Shown: in pieces, positions 34,101-44,780 of the stretch | Numbering within the stretch: position 1 is the first letter of the stretch | Layout of the letters: every line of letters starts with the position of its first letter | DNA from: Ceratotherium simum simum | Taxonomy: Eukaryota; Chordata; Mammalia; Perissodactyla; Rhinocerotidae | Direction of reading: 5' to 3' | Assembly: GCF_000283155.1 (NCBI RefSeq) | Contig: NW_004454156.1 | Coordinates: forward strand, 32,323,830-32,387,829 | DNA: 64,000 nucleotides | Notes under the pieces: generated by a model | What the model was told of the DNA's origin: nothing | Databases searched by the model: none | Seen by the model: only the letters and a program-made list of their open reading frames with translations | Translations under genes and position numbers: made by a program

Positions 34101-34344
34101 TGGCCTCCTACATCCTGGAAGAAAAGGCCTTGATTCCTAAATTTTCAGGAAAAAACTGGGCTGTAAGTCTCGCCTCTGGGTTTTGGGGCATGTACCTATG
34201 TCTATAAATGCCACCACCATCCCCCTTTTCAAACTTCAGCAGACCTGTTTGTCCTGCAACTAAAATATGCAGGATCAGAACCTGCATCAACAAACACTCT
34301 TCTTGAGCTAAGTACAAAGGTTACCCTCCTCTTAAAGTCAAAAC

Positions 34345-35060
34345 ATGCCTTCATTCAACAAACATTTGTTGAACATCTTCTACGTCTTTGACCTTGTACT
34401 TAGTGCTAGGTTAGAGAAGTGAATCAAAACACAGCTGGTGTCCACCCACAGAGTGCCCAAAACAGAAGGGAGACGTCCATGCACAAACAATTACAATACA
34501 GTCTGGTAAGTGCTATTTATAACTATTTATATTTCCCATGCAAGGGGGCATGCGAAAACACAGAGCCAGGCAGGGCATAGGTGGGCCCAGAAGGAGAAAC
34601 ATCTGAACCAAGTCCTGAGAGCAAACCAAGAATCTGCAGGTAAAGAGAAAAGAGAAGGGCATTCCAGGCAGCCTGGCTCCTGTGGTATGCTGGAGCTGGC
34701 TCCTACAGGTGGGAGAATTTACACCACAGAAGTGGGCAAATACGCCATATCAGGGCCTTTTTTATTCTTTCCTTTCTGAATTAGTATACCAGCGCATACT
34801 TGGAGGTCCAAAGCCCAGAGGCTAGAGAAGATGGTTTGCGAATAAACAACGTTGAAATGTAGAATGTCAGAGAAGGAAGTGACCAGACATAAGGATGCAA
34901 GGTCGACGGGGGCCACACTGAACAGATCTTTGTAGGCCACGAGAAGTTTAGAATGTCCTAAGCCAATAGAGGGTTTTAAGTAAGGAAGTAAAATAGCTGG
35001 TTGCAGTGACCTGGTGGCATAGCAGAAGACGGCTGCTGAGAAGATGGATGCAACTGAAGC
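34345..35060 (-). repeat. L2 LINE, long antisense copy
   Basis: It begins at the L2 3' end ('cattcaacaaacatttgttgaacatc') and continues through 'agtgaatcaaaacacagctgg', 'gtctggtaagtgctatttataac', 'gggcattccaggcagcctgg', 'gatctttgtaggccacgagaag' and 'tagagggttttaagtaaggaag'. About 0.7 kb of colinear L2. Confidence 0.78.
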
Positions 35061-35384
35061 CAGAGGCTGCTGGATGGAGAACAGCCTGGTCCTCCAGGAA
35101 TGCCATCCCCACGCAGAGCATTAGTGCCCGCTCTGGGAGTACAATCCCTGGGTCCTTAGTGCCTATGGGATTCCTGGGGAAGTGAAAGGAAACCAGAAAT
35201 TCAGAGCATTAAAAGCAAATCAAATATTCTTGATGGAAAACTAAACAGGACAAAAAAAAAGCAGAGGCAGAAGGGAGTGGGATTCAGTAAAGTGGTGTCA
35301 ACTAAACAATGTAACTTGGCTTTATTATTTGCAACAACGTGTATGGTTAAGTGAGATTATCTAAGTAAAAGTGACTGAAATCGC
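35061..35384. other. Unassigned stretch, no gene seen
   Basis: No recognised repeat or exon. Confidence 0.45.
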
Positions 35385-35648
35385 TGTTGTGTAGGAGAAA
35401 GAGGACTGAACTTGGAGTGGCTAGCTTTAGATTGAAATCTTGGCGATCCAGCTGTGTGACCTTGGGGAAGTCACCTAACCATAGCAAAACATTCATTCCT
35501 TCTGAATTTCAATTGTCTCATTCCTAGAATGTGGGCAAAGATATCTGTTTTCTCAGGTTTACCATGGAGACTCTGTGAGGATCTGAATATGCAAGTCTCT
35601 TATAAGTACAATACTTGACAGTTATGGGGGATTGTTATCGATTCATAT
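35385..35648 (+). repeat. MIR SINE, nearly full length
   Basis: 'agaaagaggactgaacttggagtggctagctttagattgaaatcttgg', 'cagctgtgtgaccttggggaagtcacctaacc', 'caattgtctcattcctagaatgtgg' and 'tctgtgaggatctgaatatgc' cover head to tail. Confidence 0.85.
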
Positions 35649-36274
35649 AACTTAGAAATTCCCGACTTAACTTAAAGGTCTGGATGACTTGGGGCAAAGA
35701 ACAAGAAAGGACAGAAACCCACGAGCACAAAAAGGAAATGCATTCACGAACATTTCCACGAAGTGTCTTGAAGGGACATCTTTTAAGTCAGATCTAGGCT
35801 CCCAGTGGAAGAGCAGCTTACAAATCTGACAGATGGAGGACCAGCACAGCCACAGAATAAATGTGTGGGCTGCTCCTTTGAATCTGATTGGTCAGTGCAG
35901 GTTAAAGATATGATAGAAAAACTGTAAGTAGCATATGAGGACAAACGAACTTCTCTCCTCACAGAAGCTCAGGACTTCTCATCCCACCTGCACATGAAAT
36001 CATTGATCTTCTGGTCTGAGTGGTATCTTCTTTGGTGCTAAATGGGAACATGAAAGTTTTGAGTGTAACCCTGACACAGTTTTCTATTTTTTATCTTTGT
36101 CTTTTGTTGTACTGTTTTATACATGGCAGTCAGAAGTACAATGGAGAGCCTGGGTAAGAAATTACTTTGTCAATACTAAGTCACTAGGAAGATAGTAATG
36201 ACAATGATGGGATGATGATGAAAATAATGACAACAAATGTGACAAAGACAACATTAAAAGTTCTTTGACTGAAG
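35649..36274. other. Unassigned stretch, no gene seen
   Basis: AT-rich, with a GATGAT-like trinucleotide patch at 36195-36235. No repeat family or exon is recognised. Confidence 0.5.
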
Positions 36275-37480
36275 GAAAATGTGTTGGGACCATGATGTGC
36301 ACAGAACTAAGCTGGACATTATGGGGATAACACCACTCCTGCCTTTAGAATTGAGTGGACAGGCAAAAACATACAATTACAGCAGAAGGCACGCTATAAT
36401 AACTCCCACAATGGAGGGAGGTATAATGGCAATAATGAGGAGAGAAAAAATAATTCTGACAAGACAGAACAAGAAATAGAATTAGTAGAGAAACAGTTAA
36501 GATGGACTCTACAGAGAAGATGGGGTCGGCCTTGGAAGAAGGAAATGGACACTGCATGAGTAACAACAGCATGGAGACACACAAGGGACACATCCATTTG
36601 GGGAACCAACTCTGATGGCTGAAGCAGAGGTACGTTGAGGGTTGGGGTTGTGAGTGGGAGTTGAGGTTGGTGATTGGGGGGCAAAATGCTTTGATAGAGT
36701 TGGAAAGGGAAGTTAGAGGAAAATCCAGGAAGGCAGTAAATGTGAAGCTAACATCGTCAGGCCTGACTCCTTTGTTCTCTAGGCAGTAAGGAGCCACAGA
36801 AGGCTTTTAAGCAGGGAGTGGTACAGCCTTTGAGGAAGATTCCTCTGGAATGTTTAGGAAGGACTAGGGGAATAATAGGAGGCAGAAGGCAAGGACTGAG
36901 GGGTCAGATAAGATCTAACAAAGGCTTCTTCAAACAAGACAGCCATTAGGGGCAATTATAAGAAAGAAAAGTTTTGAGTTTAAAAGAATTTGGAAGTTTA
37001 AATGAAGCTCTTGTAAAAGGGGAAATGCATTAATCAATTTCCAGGCTGGCTGCAAAGCAACTCGAGATTGGTTCATGGTGAAAGAAGCCCAGCCTCCAGG
37101 GTCCAAGGAGAAAGGGAGGCATGCCTTCTCTGGATCTCTCAAATAATAACTTCAGAACGTGGGTAACGTGCAAAGAAATTCTAGAGACTGCCACTCCCAT
37201 GCTGTCTTTCTTCAACCAGCCAGTTCACTTCTACAGACACTTCTGGAAGTCCTACTATGTGCAATGTTCTGTAAGGTGTGGAGGTGGAAACAAGGATGAA
37301 CAAGGTAGCTGTTGATTCCAAGGGTCGTACACATAGAAATAGCTGTGACACCAGGCAGATTTGGGTAAAGGGTACATGAAGTTTAACCAAGCAAAGGGTA
37401 AAGGGGAAGGGGGTGTGGAATTCAGAGAAGGACGAAGACACTGTTGGAAGATGGTATTTGTGCTGGGCTTAAAAGAAAAA
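36275..37480 (-). repeat. L2 LINE fragments (probably two)
   Basis: 36275-36560 and 36780-36890 resemble one antisense L2 ('cacagaactaagctggacattatgggg', 'agccacagaaggcttttaagcagggagtgg'). 37200-37480 restarts at an L2 3' end ('cacttctggaagtcctactatgtgcaatg', 'caaggatgaacaagg'), so it is a second copy. The parts between are unassigned. The 150-codon minus frame at 36345-36797 lies in this debris. Confidence 0.55.
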
Positions 37481-37771
37481 AATTCTATCTTCCAGGACCC
37501 CGCCATCCATACAGCCATCCTGGGCCCCTTTTTGTTCTCCTACTCCCCATGCATTATGGTGTTCTGGGGGGACTTCACTCATGCCCACGGCTCCCAATAC
37601 CACCTTCAGCCTGAGCAGGGCCCGGCCCTGGCCACTAGTGCAATTGGGATTCATCACTGAGCCCAGCCCTTGGGGGCAGCCAATACAGAGAAGAGAATGA
37701 GGGAGTCTGGAAGTACCACAAGGACGAACTTGGGGCCAGTGCAGACCAAACCGGTTCCTTGCTTCAAAAAT

Positions 37772-38012
37772 GGAATGATGCTGGGCCGGCCCCGTGGCTT
37801 AGCGGTTAAGTGCGTGCGCTCCGCTGCCGGTGGCCCGGGTTCGGATCCTGGGTGCGCACCGACGCACGGCTCCTCCGGCCATGCTGAGGCCGCGTCCCAC
37901 ATACAGCAACTAGAAGGATGTGCAGCTATGACAGAGAACTATCTACTGGGGCTTTGGGGGAAAAATAAATAAATAAAATCTTTAAAAAAAAAAAAAAAAA
38001 GGAATGATGCTG
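37772..38012 (+). mobile_element. ERE SINE, short form (ERE1-like), with perfect TSD
   Basis: Element 37784-38000. GGGCCGGCCCCG head, A box 'gtggcttagcggttaagtgc', B box 'gggttcggatcc', body ending 'tactggggctttggggga' and a (TAAA)n/A17 tail without the 'gttagctcag' modules. The TSD 'ggaatgatgctg' is identical at 37772-37783 and 38001-38012. Confidence 0.97.
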
Positions 38013-38800
38013 ACACATCAGCTGAAGAAGGCTGAACCATCTGAGAAATGAATGGTCCAAGGAAGCTTAGTGGAGAGGAGAGTGAGGACAGGGGAAGTGC
38101 CACCAGGAACAGCGTGGGGTGGATGCAAGTGAGAGTGCATCCACTGGTGCACTGGTGGTGCACCAGGACAGGCAGGATGCAAGTGAGAGTAACAGAGGGC
38201 AGCAGAGTGAAAGTGTGCAAGGAAACACAGGCTGGGAGCAAGAGGTGCGTGGGCGATGGAGCACGCCAGAGTGACAGGCAGATTCCGCACACGATACTGA
38301 ATGGAAGACAACTGGTTAGAAGAGTGACAATGACGAAATGCATGTTTTCCTTTCCTCCTAAAAATTCCACGTGCACTAGATGGGAAGGATGAAAAGAGAG
38401 CATGGGGGAAATGAGCAAAGTAGAGAGAGCAGTAAGAGTCTCAGGACGAAGGGCCCAGAACACAAAGACGACGTGTTTTTCTGGACGAGGCTGACGATGG
38501 TATAAGGTCAGTGGTGTGAATCCAGGGCTGTCAGTACAGGGTTCTACAAGGGCCACTCTTCATGCCTCATCTGTACGCCCAGGTGGGCTCATTAACCAGG
38601 AGAGAACTGAGAAAGGAAGGGTTGACATAGCATAGAATTAATGCCACTCAGAGCTTTAAACAGGTACTGACTCTACCAGTACCCGGGTCATGGTACTGGA
38701 GGCCCATCGCTCCCAGGAAATGCTGAACAACGGTTCGGCGCACTCTTTGCAACATTGTATCAACATGGAGTCATCTTAACAACTCCTTCCTCAAGAGAGT
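38013..38800. other. Unassigned stretch, no gene seen
   Basis: 38110-38175 has a local imperfect repetition of 'gatgcaagtgagag' (38122 and 38177). The 205-codon minus-strand frame at 37939-38556 is the longest frame not created by the gap, but its C-terminal part is ERE tail and its composition is non-protein-like. Confidence 0.45.
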
Positions 38801-38934
38801 ATCCATCTCTCCATCCTTCCATCCATCAATCTATCCACCCATCTATCAATCTGTCCTTCCATCCATCCATCCATCTACCCATCCATTCATCCATCCATCC
38901 AATTTCCCCACCCATCCATCCATCCATTCATTCA
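38801..38934 (+). repeat. (TCCA)n microsatellite at an L2 3' end
   Basis: About 130 bases of ATCC-type tetranucleotides with interruptions, running straight into a reverse-oriented L2 3' terminus ('cattcattcaccaattattattg'). Confidence 0.95.
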
Positions 38935-39470
38935 CCAATTATTATTGCGTGCCCAGGACGTACGAGGTACTCTTCTGGACACTGAACAAGACCAATGAAT
39001 TACCTGCCCTCAGGGCATTTACATTCTCGTGGGAGGACACAGATATTCAACAGCCTCAACGACAATAAAACACAGTGGATGTGCTAGGTGGTGATCCGAG
39101 TTGTGAAGAAAATAAAGTAAGGAGATGTGGTTGGGGAGGAGGAGGGTTGCTATTTCATAAAGGGCCCCGAGGGAAAGCTTCTCTTATAAGGTGAAGTGTG
39201 AACAAAGACCTGCAGCTATGAAAGATCCGGAGGGAGAGCATTCCCAGAGGAGCCAGAGCAATGGGCACACCAAGGAGAGCAGCTGTGGTGGGAGCAGAGC
39301 GAGCTGAAACGGTGAGAAGGAGGAGCAGAGATAGGAGAGGAGTTGGTGGGATGGGGTCAGAGAGGGAACAGCTCAGGAAGATCCTGGAAGGCCAATGGTC
39401 GGATCTGATGGAGAGTTTTGAGCAGAGGTGCTTTGCAATGTGGCTGTGTGTTGAGAGGACCCCTCAGCTG
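38935..39470 (-). repeat. L2 LINE, antisense copy
   Basis: 'gggcatttacattctcgtggg', 'gacaataaaacacagtggatgtgc', 'agacctgcagctatgaaagatcc', 'gagcattcccagaggagccagagcaatgg' and 'tcggatctgatggagagttttgagcagagg' are successive L2 blocks. Confidence 0.78.
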
Positions 39471-39834
39471 TTGTGTGGGGCGAGCACAGGGGAGAGGTGG
39501 CAGGGATCTGCCCACCAGATTCTGGCGGGACTTTGAATGCACAGGATAACAACAGCAACAATGTGACAGTGTCTGTCATTTAAAAGAGCCAGCTGCTCTG
39601 ATTCAGAGACAGTCTCTCCCAGTCCAGGCTTATCAGGAACCAGGGGACTAACCAACAAGGTCATTCCCTCTCCCATTGCCATGTTCACCGGGAATCAAAG
39701 GAGGGGAACCGTGAGCTCAGGAAGAAGGCCTGAGAGCAGGGAACCGGCCTCTCAAGTCGGCCTCGCCATCGTCCTGCTCTGTTTAGGTCAGAACAAAACA
39801 TTCAGGGCAATCACGGACGCCCATGCTCAGGTGT
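39471..39834. other. Unassigned stretch, no gene seen
   Basis: No recognised repeat or exon. Confidence 0.45.
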
Positions 39835-39968
39835 GTGGTTCTCAAACCCCATCATGATCTCCTGGAAGGCAGGGACAACGGGTTTACTTTCTCATTTGTT
39901 GCTGAGCTTAGTGCAATGCGATGTACACAGTACACACTACTCAAATACTTGCTGGATAAGTTAAATAA
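39835..39968 (+). repeat. L2 LINE 3' fragment
   Basis: 'gatctcctggaaggcagggac', 'ttgttgctgagcttagtgcaatg' and 'actcaaatacttgctgg' follow the L2 3' end pattern. Confidence 0.55.
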
Positions 39969-39971
39969 CTA

Positions 39972-40002
39972 CATCATCATCATCATCAGAATGATGATGA
40001 TG
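39972..40002. repeat. (ATC)n/(ATG)n inverted repeat
   Basis: Six CATs followed by 'cagaatg' and further ATG triplets form a potential hairpin made of complementary trinucleotide runs. Confidence 0.85.
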
Positions 40003-40350
40003 TTTTAACAATACTTAATGATGTCTCACTCCATGCCACTAGCTCTCAGCTGGGGCCCAGGGGACATCTGGCAATGGCTGGAGACATCTTTGGTGTCACG
40101 CCTGTGTGTGTTGGGGGAGGGGAGTGCGGTGCTGCTGGCATCTAGTAGATAGAGGCTGGGAAACATCACACGATGCACAGGACAGACTCCACAACAAAGA
40201 ATCCCCAGGCCCCAAATGTCCTGTGCCAAGGCTGAGAAACCCTGCTCATTTAATCCTACAACACTCTTTGTTCCAGTTGAGGAGACTGGGCCACCGGGAT
40301 GTTAACTTGCCCAAGAGAACACACTGAGAAATATTCCAAACTATAAAATG
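40003..40350 (-). repeat. MIR SINE split by MER20
   Basis: 40003-40036 ('acaatacttaatgatgtctcac') and 40245-40350 ('ctcatttaatcctacaacactc', 'gttgaggagactgggcc', 'taacttgcccaagagaacacac') form one reverse-oriented MIR. MER20 separates the halves. Confidence 0.65.
40037..40244 (+). mobile_element. MER20 hAT (Charlie) DNA transposon, full length
   Basis: 'cactagctctcagctggggccc', 'ggggacatctggcaatggctggagacatctttggtgtcacg', 'ggcatctagtagatagaggctgggaaacatc', 'gcacaggacagactccacaacaaagaatcc' and 'aaggctgagaaaccctg' are colinear with MER20 from terminus to terminus. Family knowledge: MER20 copies have been reported as regulatory elements in placental mammals. Nothing here shows activity. Confidence 0.9.
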
Positions 40351-40394
40351 ACAACCAGGGAAGCCAAGAGGCAGACTGAGTGGTTTGTCCTCAC

Positions 40395-41112
40395 AACACC
40401 TCTGACACCAAATGTATGGGGGCTTTTCCTCACACCAACTGGGTATCCTACACTCCAATTCAATTCTGACACTACAGGGAGTTAGTGCAGATCCACAAGC
40501 AAAGAGCTCATTTCCACAAGACTGCCCCCACTTTAGGCACCAGTCACAAGTCCAGGCCTCCCGTGCTTTTGATCACCTGGCTATAAAGTTGGGGTGTTCC
40601 CAAGACCCCTTCATCAGGTTTGACAATTTGCTAGACTGGCTCACAGAATCAGGAAAGCTCTTGACTTACTCTTACTGGTTGATTATAAAGGATACAACTC
40701 AGAAACAGCCAAATGGAAGAGATACATAGGGCAAGGTATGAGGGGGGAGGGGCACAGAGCTTCCACGCTTTCTCTGGGTGCGCCACTCTCCTAGCACCTT
40801 GATGTGTTCACCAACCTGGAAGCTCCATAGGCATGACTGAGGTGACCATCGGTGGCCACGACTTCATCAATCTCCAGCCCCTCTCCCCTCCCCAGTTGGT
40901 TCCTTGGGCGACCAGCCCCCATCCTGAAGCCATCCAGAAGCCCACCAAGCATCACCTCATTAGCATAAACTCAGGTATGGTTGAAAGGGGCTTGTTAAGA
41001 ATAACAAATGATGCTCTTCTCACCCCTATCACTCAGAAAATTCCAAAAGTTTTAGAAGCTCTGTGTCAGGAACCAGGGCAAAGGCCAAATATATATTTCT
41101 AATTATCACACA
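40395..41112 (-). mobile_element. Endogenous retrovirus-type solo LTR, second copy of the 13.4-kb family
   Basis: Reverse complement of the 13395-14155 element. It contains 'ctgacaccaaatgtatggg', 'aattcaattctgacac', 'ccacaagactgcccccac', 'catagggcaaggtatg', 'ccttgatgtgttcaccaacctgg', 'cctcattagcataaactcagg' and 'gtgtcaggaaccagggc'. On the sense strand the poly(A) signal position reads AATCAA instead of AATAAA (complement at about 40679-40684), so it is degraded in this copy. Confidence 0.78.
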
Positions 41113-42190
41113 AGAAATAGATAGGTAGAGTGCAACAGACAAGCAGACAGATTGAGATGAAAATGGGAAAATCAAGAAACATGGAAAGGATCAGGGAATG
41201 GACCACAAGTATCTCTAAGCCAAGCTCTGCCAAGAACTGGCATGTGGCCCTGGGACTCCCCCTCCCCACTCTTAACCTCAGTGCCCACAACCATAAAATT
41301 TCATGAGATGAAGATCACTCAACTGCCAGTTTTAACATTTGTAGGAGTAATTTTATGAGGTAGCAGAAACATGAGCTTCGTATAAACACTCACAAACTCG
41401 TGGTGACATTCGTCACACAAATCCTAAATTCCTTTCCCTTTACCCAGGGAAGGTAGGAGGTGCCAAATGCCTTACCAGATCCTCCTCCCTGTCTCCTTTC
41501 CTCCTTCCAAAAATATATCTGCTGACATCCACCCTGTGCCAAGCACATTGTCAGGATTGGAAATATTCTAATAAGATGCATGAGGTTCCTCGTAAGCTGG
41601 TCCATTTGTGAAGCTGCCTTCACAAAGGCACCTTTGTGAATTACCTGCCTAGGCAATTCCCCTACTGCAACAGATTGGGGTGCCACCCTGGGACTCTGCC
41701 TGCCTAACTCTCTAAGCAGCAAGCAGGATGGGGGTTGGGGGCAGAATTCCCCACCTCCCTCCCTCTGTCAATATTTACCTCTCTGCTCAATAAATCCTGA
41801 TGCTCATCTTAAGAGAAATCAATACCTACTTAATGGCAGAGGAACAAGAAATTAAGGCAGTATGGGTGAGGGAGAGAGAGAGGTTTTGAGAGGAGATGTG
41901 AGAAGATTTGGAAAAGCAAGGTAGGGGGAATCAGTCTGCCATGGCAAGTGCGGACAGGCTCACGCTGGCAATGGAACCAAGGCTTCCTGAGGGTCAAGGA
42001 GACACAGGGCAGCCACGAGGTGTTGGAAGATGGTTAAGGATGGAAAGGAAGAGGGCTTCACAAACAAGAGCACGCCAGAATTGGCCCCCCAAAGAGAAAG
42101 ACGTTTTCTGCTTCTTATGACAACACTGTTACGGAGTTGAATCAAACTGCTTTAAGGGATTACATCAAATAACACAGCTTGGACTGGTTT
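41113..42190. other. Unassigned stretch, no gene seen
   Basis: 41200-41320 has a MIR-like hint ('aagctctgccaagaactggcatgtggccctggg'). 41860-41900 is GA-rich. No exon is recognised. Confidence 0.5.
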
Positions 42191-42194
42191 GGTT

Positions 42195-42710
42195 AAGCCA
42201 TTTAATCAGTACCCATTCTGGGCTGGGCACTGAACTGTGGTGATCCATTCACCATCTGATTCAGTCTTCACCTTAAAGGGGGTGGTAGATATTACCCCAT
42301 ATATACAGCGATGAGGAAACCAAGGCCCCAAAGCTAAGTATTTTGCTAAACCAAGTAAGAGGAAGAGCCAGCACTCATCTGAGGTGTCCAGTGCCGAGTT
42401 CTTCCACCACACTGTAGTAATGTGAACGGAGCTGGACAAGAGAACACAAAGAGAAATGCTTATTTTAGAACACTGTGGCTTCAAACCCACCGTGAACGCC
42501 GTCTAATGGGAACAAGATCAAACCCGAGTTCACTTGTCTGAGGAAGCAGACAGATGTGCATCTGTTTATTTTCTTTGTCAGGAAAGTATTATCATCATGA
42601 CTGTTTTATAGATGAAGAAAGTAAGACACAGAAAGTCACATGATATGCCTAAGATCATACATCCAGTGGCTAATAAGGCTGGGACCTCAAACCAGGGTCC
42701 ATTCTCCAAA
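42195..42710 (-). repeat. Two MIR SINEs
   Basis: 42195-42415 has 'cattctgggctgggcactg' and 'gatgaggaaaccaaggccccaaag'. 42580-42708 has 'gttttatagatgaagaaagtaagacacag', 'aagatcatacatccagtggctaataagg' and 'acctcaaaccaggg'. Both are reverse-oriented. Confidence 0.75.
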
Positions 42711-43794
42711 TGACTAACACAGAACACAGAGGCAAAAAAGCCCAGGAAAAGAGGGTAACAGAATTCCTGAGGCCGGGGAAGGTCAGGGAACACAGCCTTG
42801 CTGAGGCAGTCTTGGGCCTACAGCTGGCCTCCGTTTTTTCAACTCGGCCAAAGCGGTAAGACTCAGCTTTCTCTGCCTGTCTGCTACTATTCATAAAAGA
42901 TCCAGAAGCTTGGGGGTATGCAGTGTTTTAGAAAAAAGGAATTTTTGGAATGAGCCTTTATTTCAGAAAAGGAACTAATTTATGTAGTGTCATCACAAAA
43001 CAAGGTACACTGATGATAAACTGATCAATGTATAATAAGAATTCTCACTTAATTTATAATTTAAACATTACTTCCTGCTCCTGTCCCACATGAGTTGGCT
43101 TACAATTAAAATATACGTATACAGAACACCAAAGTGCAGATTAAGCAGGAAGGGATACATAATGGGGTGAGGAGTTAGGAAAGAGAACATCACATCCAGT
43201 CCTAGCGAAGCAGAGTGACAATCAACCACTACATTTAAAGGCAGTGAGGGCAGGAGGGCAGAGGTGAGTCGAATCAGGTCTCTCTCCTGTGACAGGACAA
43301 CGAACAATGTCATGGGGAAGGGGTGAAGCCCCAGCTTTTCAGGGGATACACACTATCACCAGTGCACTGTAAAAGATGAGGAATCAAATACATTTTTACG
43401 CTCAACACCGTGGGAAAGAAAAGTGTTAACAATGTGATGAATCAGACTGTAACCCACCAGACCTTCTACATCCAATGAGTTCTGTCTCCTTCAAGGTAGT
43501 CACTTCAGGAGGCTTTTCATCTACTGCCATTAAAAATGCCACCATTGCCCCAGAGAGCTGGGGCGCCCCTGTTTAGATCCGCCTTCAGAGTGCCTTCTCA
43601 CGAAAGAGATGATGTTGAGGACAACGATGAAGATTAACAGACAGGAACACAGGGCAGACATGGCCTGGTCCCAGCCCCAAGGGGTTCCTATGTGTGCACA
43701 CGTCATTTTCCCAGCTTCCTTCTGACGGCTGTTAGGAGAAGCAAATGAGTTAGTGTGTGCGAGGTCCTACACAGACATAGTGTCTTTAACGCCT
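42711..43794. other. Unassigned stretch, no gene seen
   Basis: Over 1 kb without a recognised repeat or exon. 42960-43120 is AT-rich. Confidence 0.5.
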
Positions 43795-43920
43795 ACTCCT
43801 CTGTCCCTTCAACAAATATTTACAGAGGCCCTGTAACACGCCAGGGACAAGTCTCGGTGATGGGGTACAGCAATATACAGCAACGAAAAAACCTCTGCCT
43901 TCATGAAACTTACATTCGTG
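43795..43920 (-). repeat. L2 LINE 3' end, antisense
   Basis: 'cttcaacaaatatttacagaggccc', 'cacgccagggacaag', 'atggggtacagcaatatacagc' and 'cttcatgaaacttacattcgtg' are the reverse L2 3' end. Confidence 0.75.
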
Positions 43921-43964
43921 TGCTGCCACTCTGGCATTCACTTCAGCCCCTTTCTCAAGGATCT

Positions 43965-44318
43965 GCCTGTGGGACTCTGCACAGGCCTCAGGGCCTTTGC
44001 ATACGCTTTTCTGTGTCTAGAACACCATCCACTCCCTCATCTGTGGCCAGGTAAATCACCTCCTATGGTAAGTCTTTCCTGTCAACTACCTTTAGAAACT
44101 GGGTGCCCTATTCTCTGTCCCATAGCACCTTGTGTAAGTCTCATAATATCATTTATAATTATGTACCCGAATTTTGCTTCACTCCTCTCAAACACCACCC
44201 AGACTATAAGCTCCTTTGGACAGGAGCTTATTGCATTTATCTCTGTACCCCTAATACTCAACAGAGTTCATGGCAAAGTTGGCACTCAAATTTTAGTTGA
44301 ATGCCTGAATCGATAAAT
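43965..44318 (+). repeat. L2 LINE 3' end, sense
   Basis: 'cctcagggcctttgcatacgc', 'gtctagaacaccatccactcc', 'catagcaccttgtgtaagtc', 'actataagctcctttggacagg' and 'atctctgtacccctaatac' end at 'tgaatgcctgaatcgataaa'. It is the opposite orientation to the neighbouring L2. Confidence 0.78.
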
Positions 44319-44735
44319 AAATAAAATCCACAGAGCGTTAAGTGGCAGACCTGAGTCATTTAATTCCTGGTCCAGGACTCTTTGGTATAAAACAACTCTT
44401 CCATTTTTAATACATCCCACACTCCTGAAGATGACACTACAGCAGGATTACAGGAACACGATGAACAGTTTACAAGCTGCAACACACACAGCAGCTCAAA
44501 ATGACAACGTTAATTTAATGAACTTAAACACCGGTGAACTTTTTAACATATCCCAAGTTATTTACACTGGGAAATGAATGCCTAAAGACTGCTTGCCAAA
44601 GAGAAATTCAAATAGAGATGACACATATATCTTTCAGAAGTTAATCTGCATTTTAAACTTTGAGTTTTCATACAAAGAAGTTGGCTTTTCTCTTTTGGAA
44701 TCAGGAAATCCAGAGAGACTGACTGATTTTTTGAC
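44319..44735. other. Unassigned stretch with a MIR scrap
   Basis: 44335-44390 resembles the reverse 5' half of MIR ('aagtggcagacctgagtc'). The remainder is unassigned. Confidence 0.45.
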
Positions 44736-44780
44736 CCATCCATCTCCCATCCACCCATCCATCCATCCATCTGTCCATCG
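44736..44780 (+). repeat. (TCCA)n microsatellite at an L2 3' end
   Basis: About eleven tetranucleotides with interruptions, followed by reverse-oriented L2. Confidence 0.92.

Noticed and set aside
37939..38556. 205-codon minus-strand frame, the longest not spanning the gap
   Set aside because: Its C-terminal end is ERE tail sequence, the rest is low-quality Leu/Ser/His-rich translation, and plus-strand frames overlap it.
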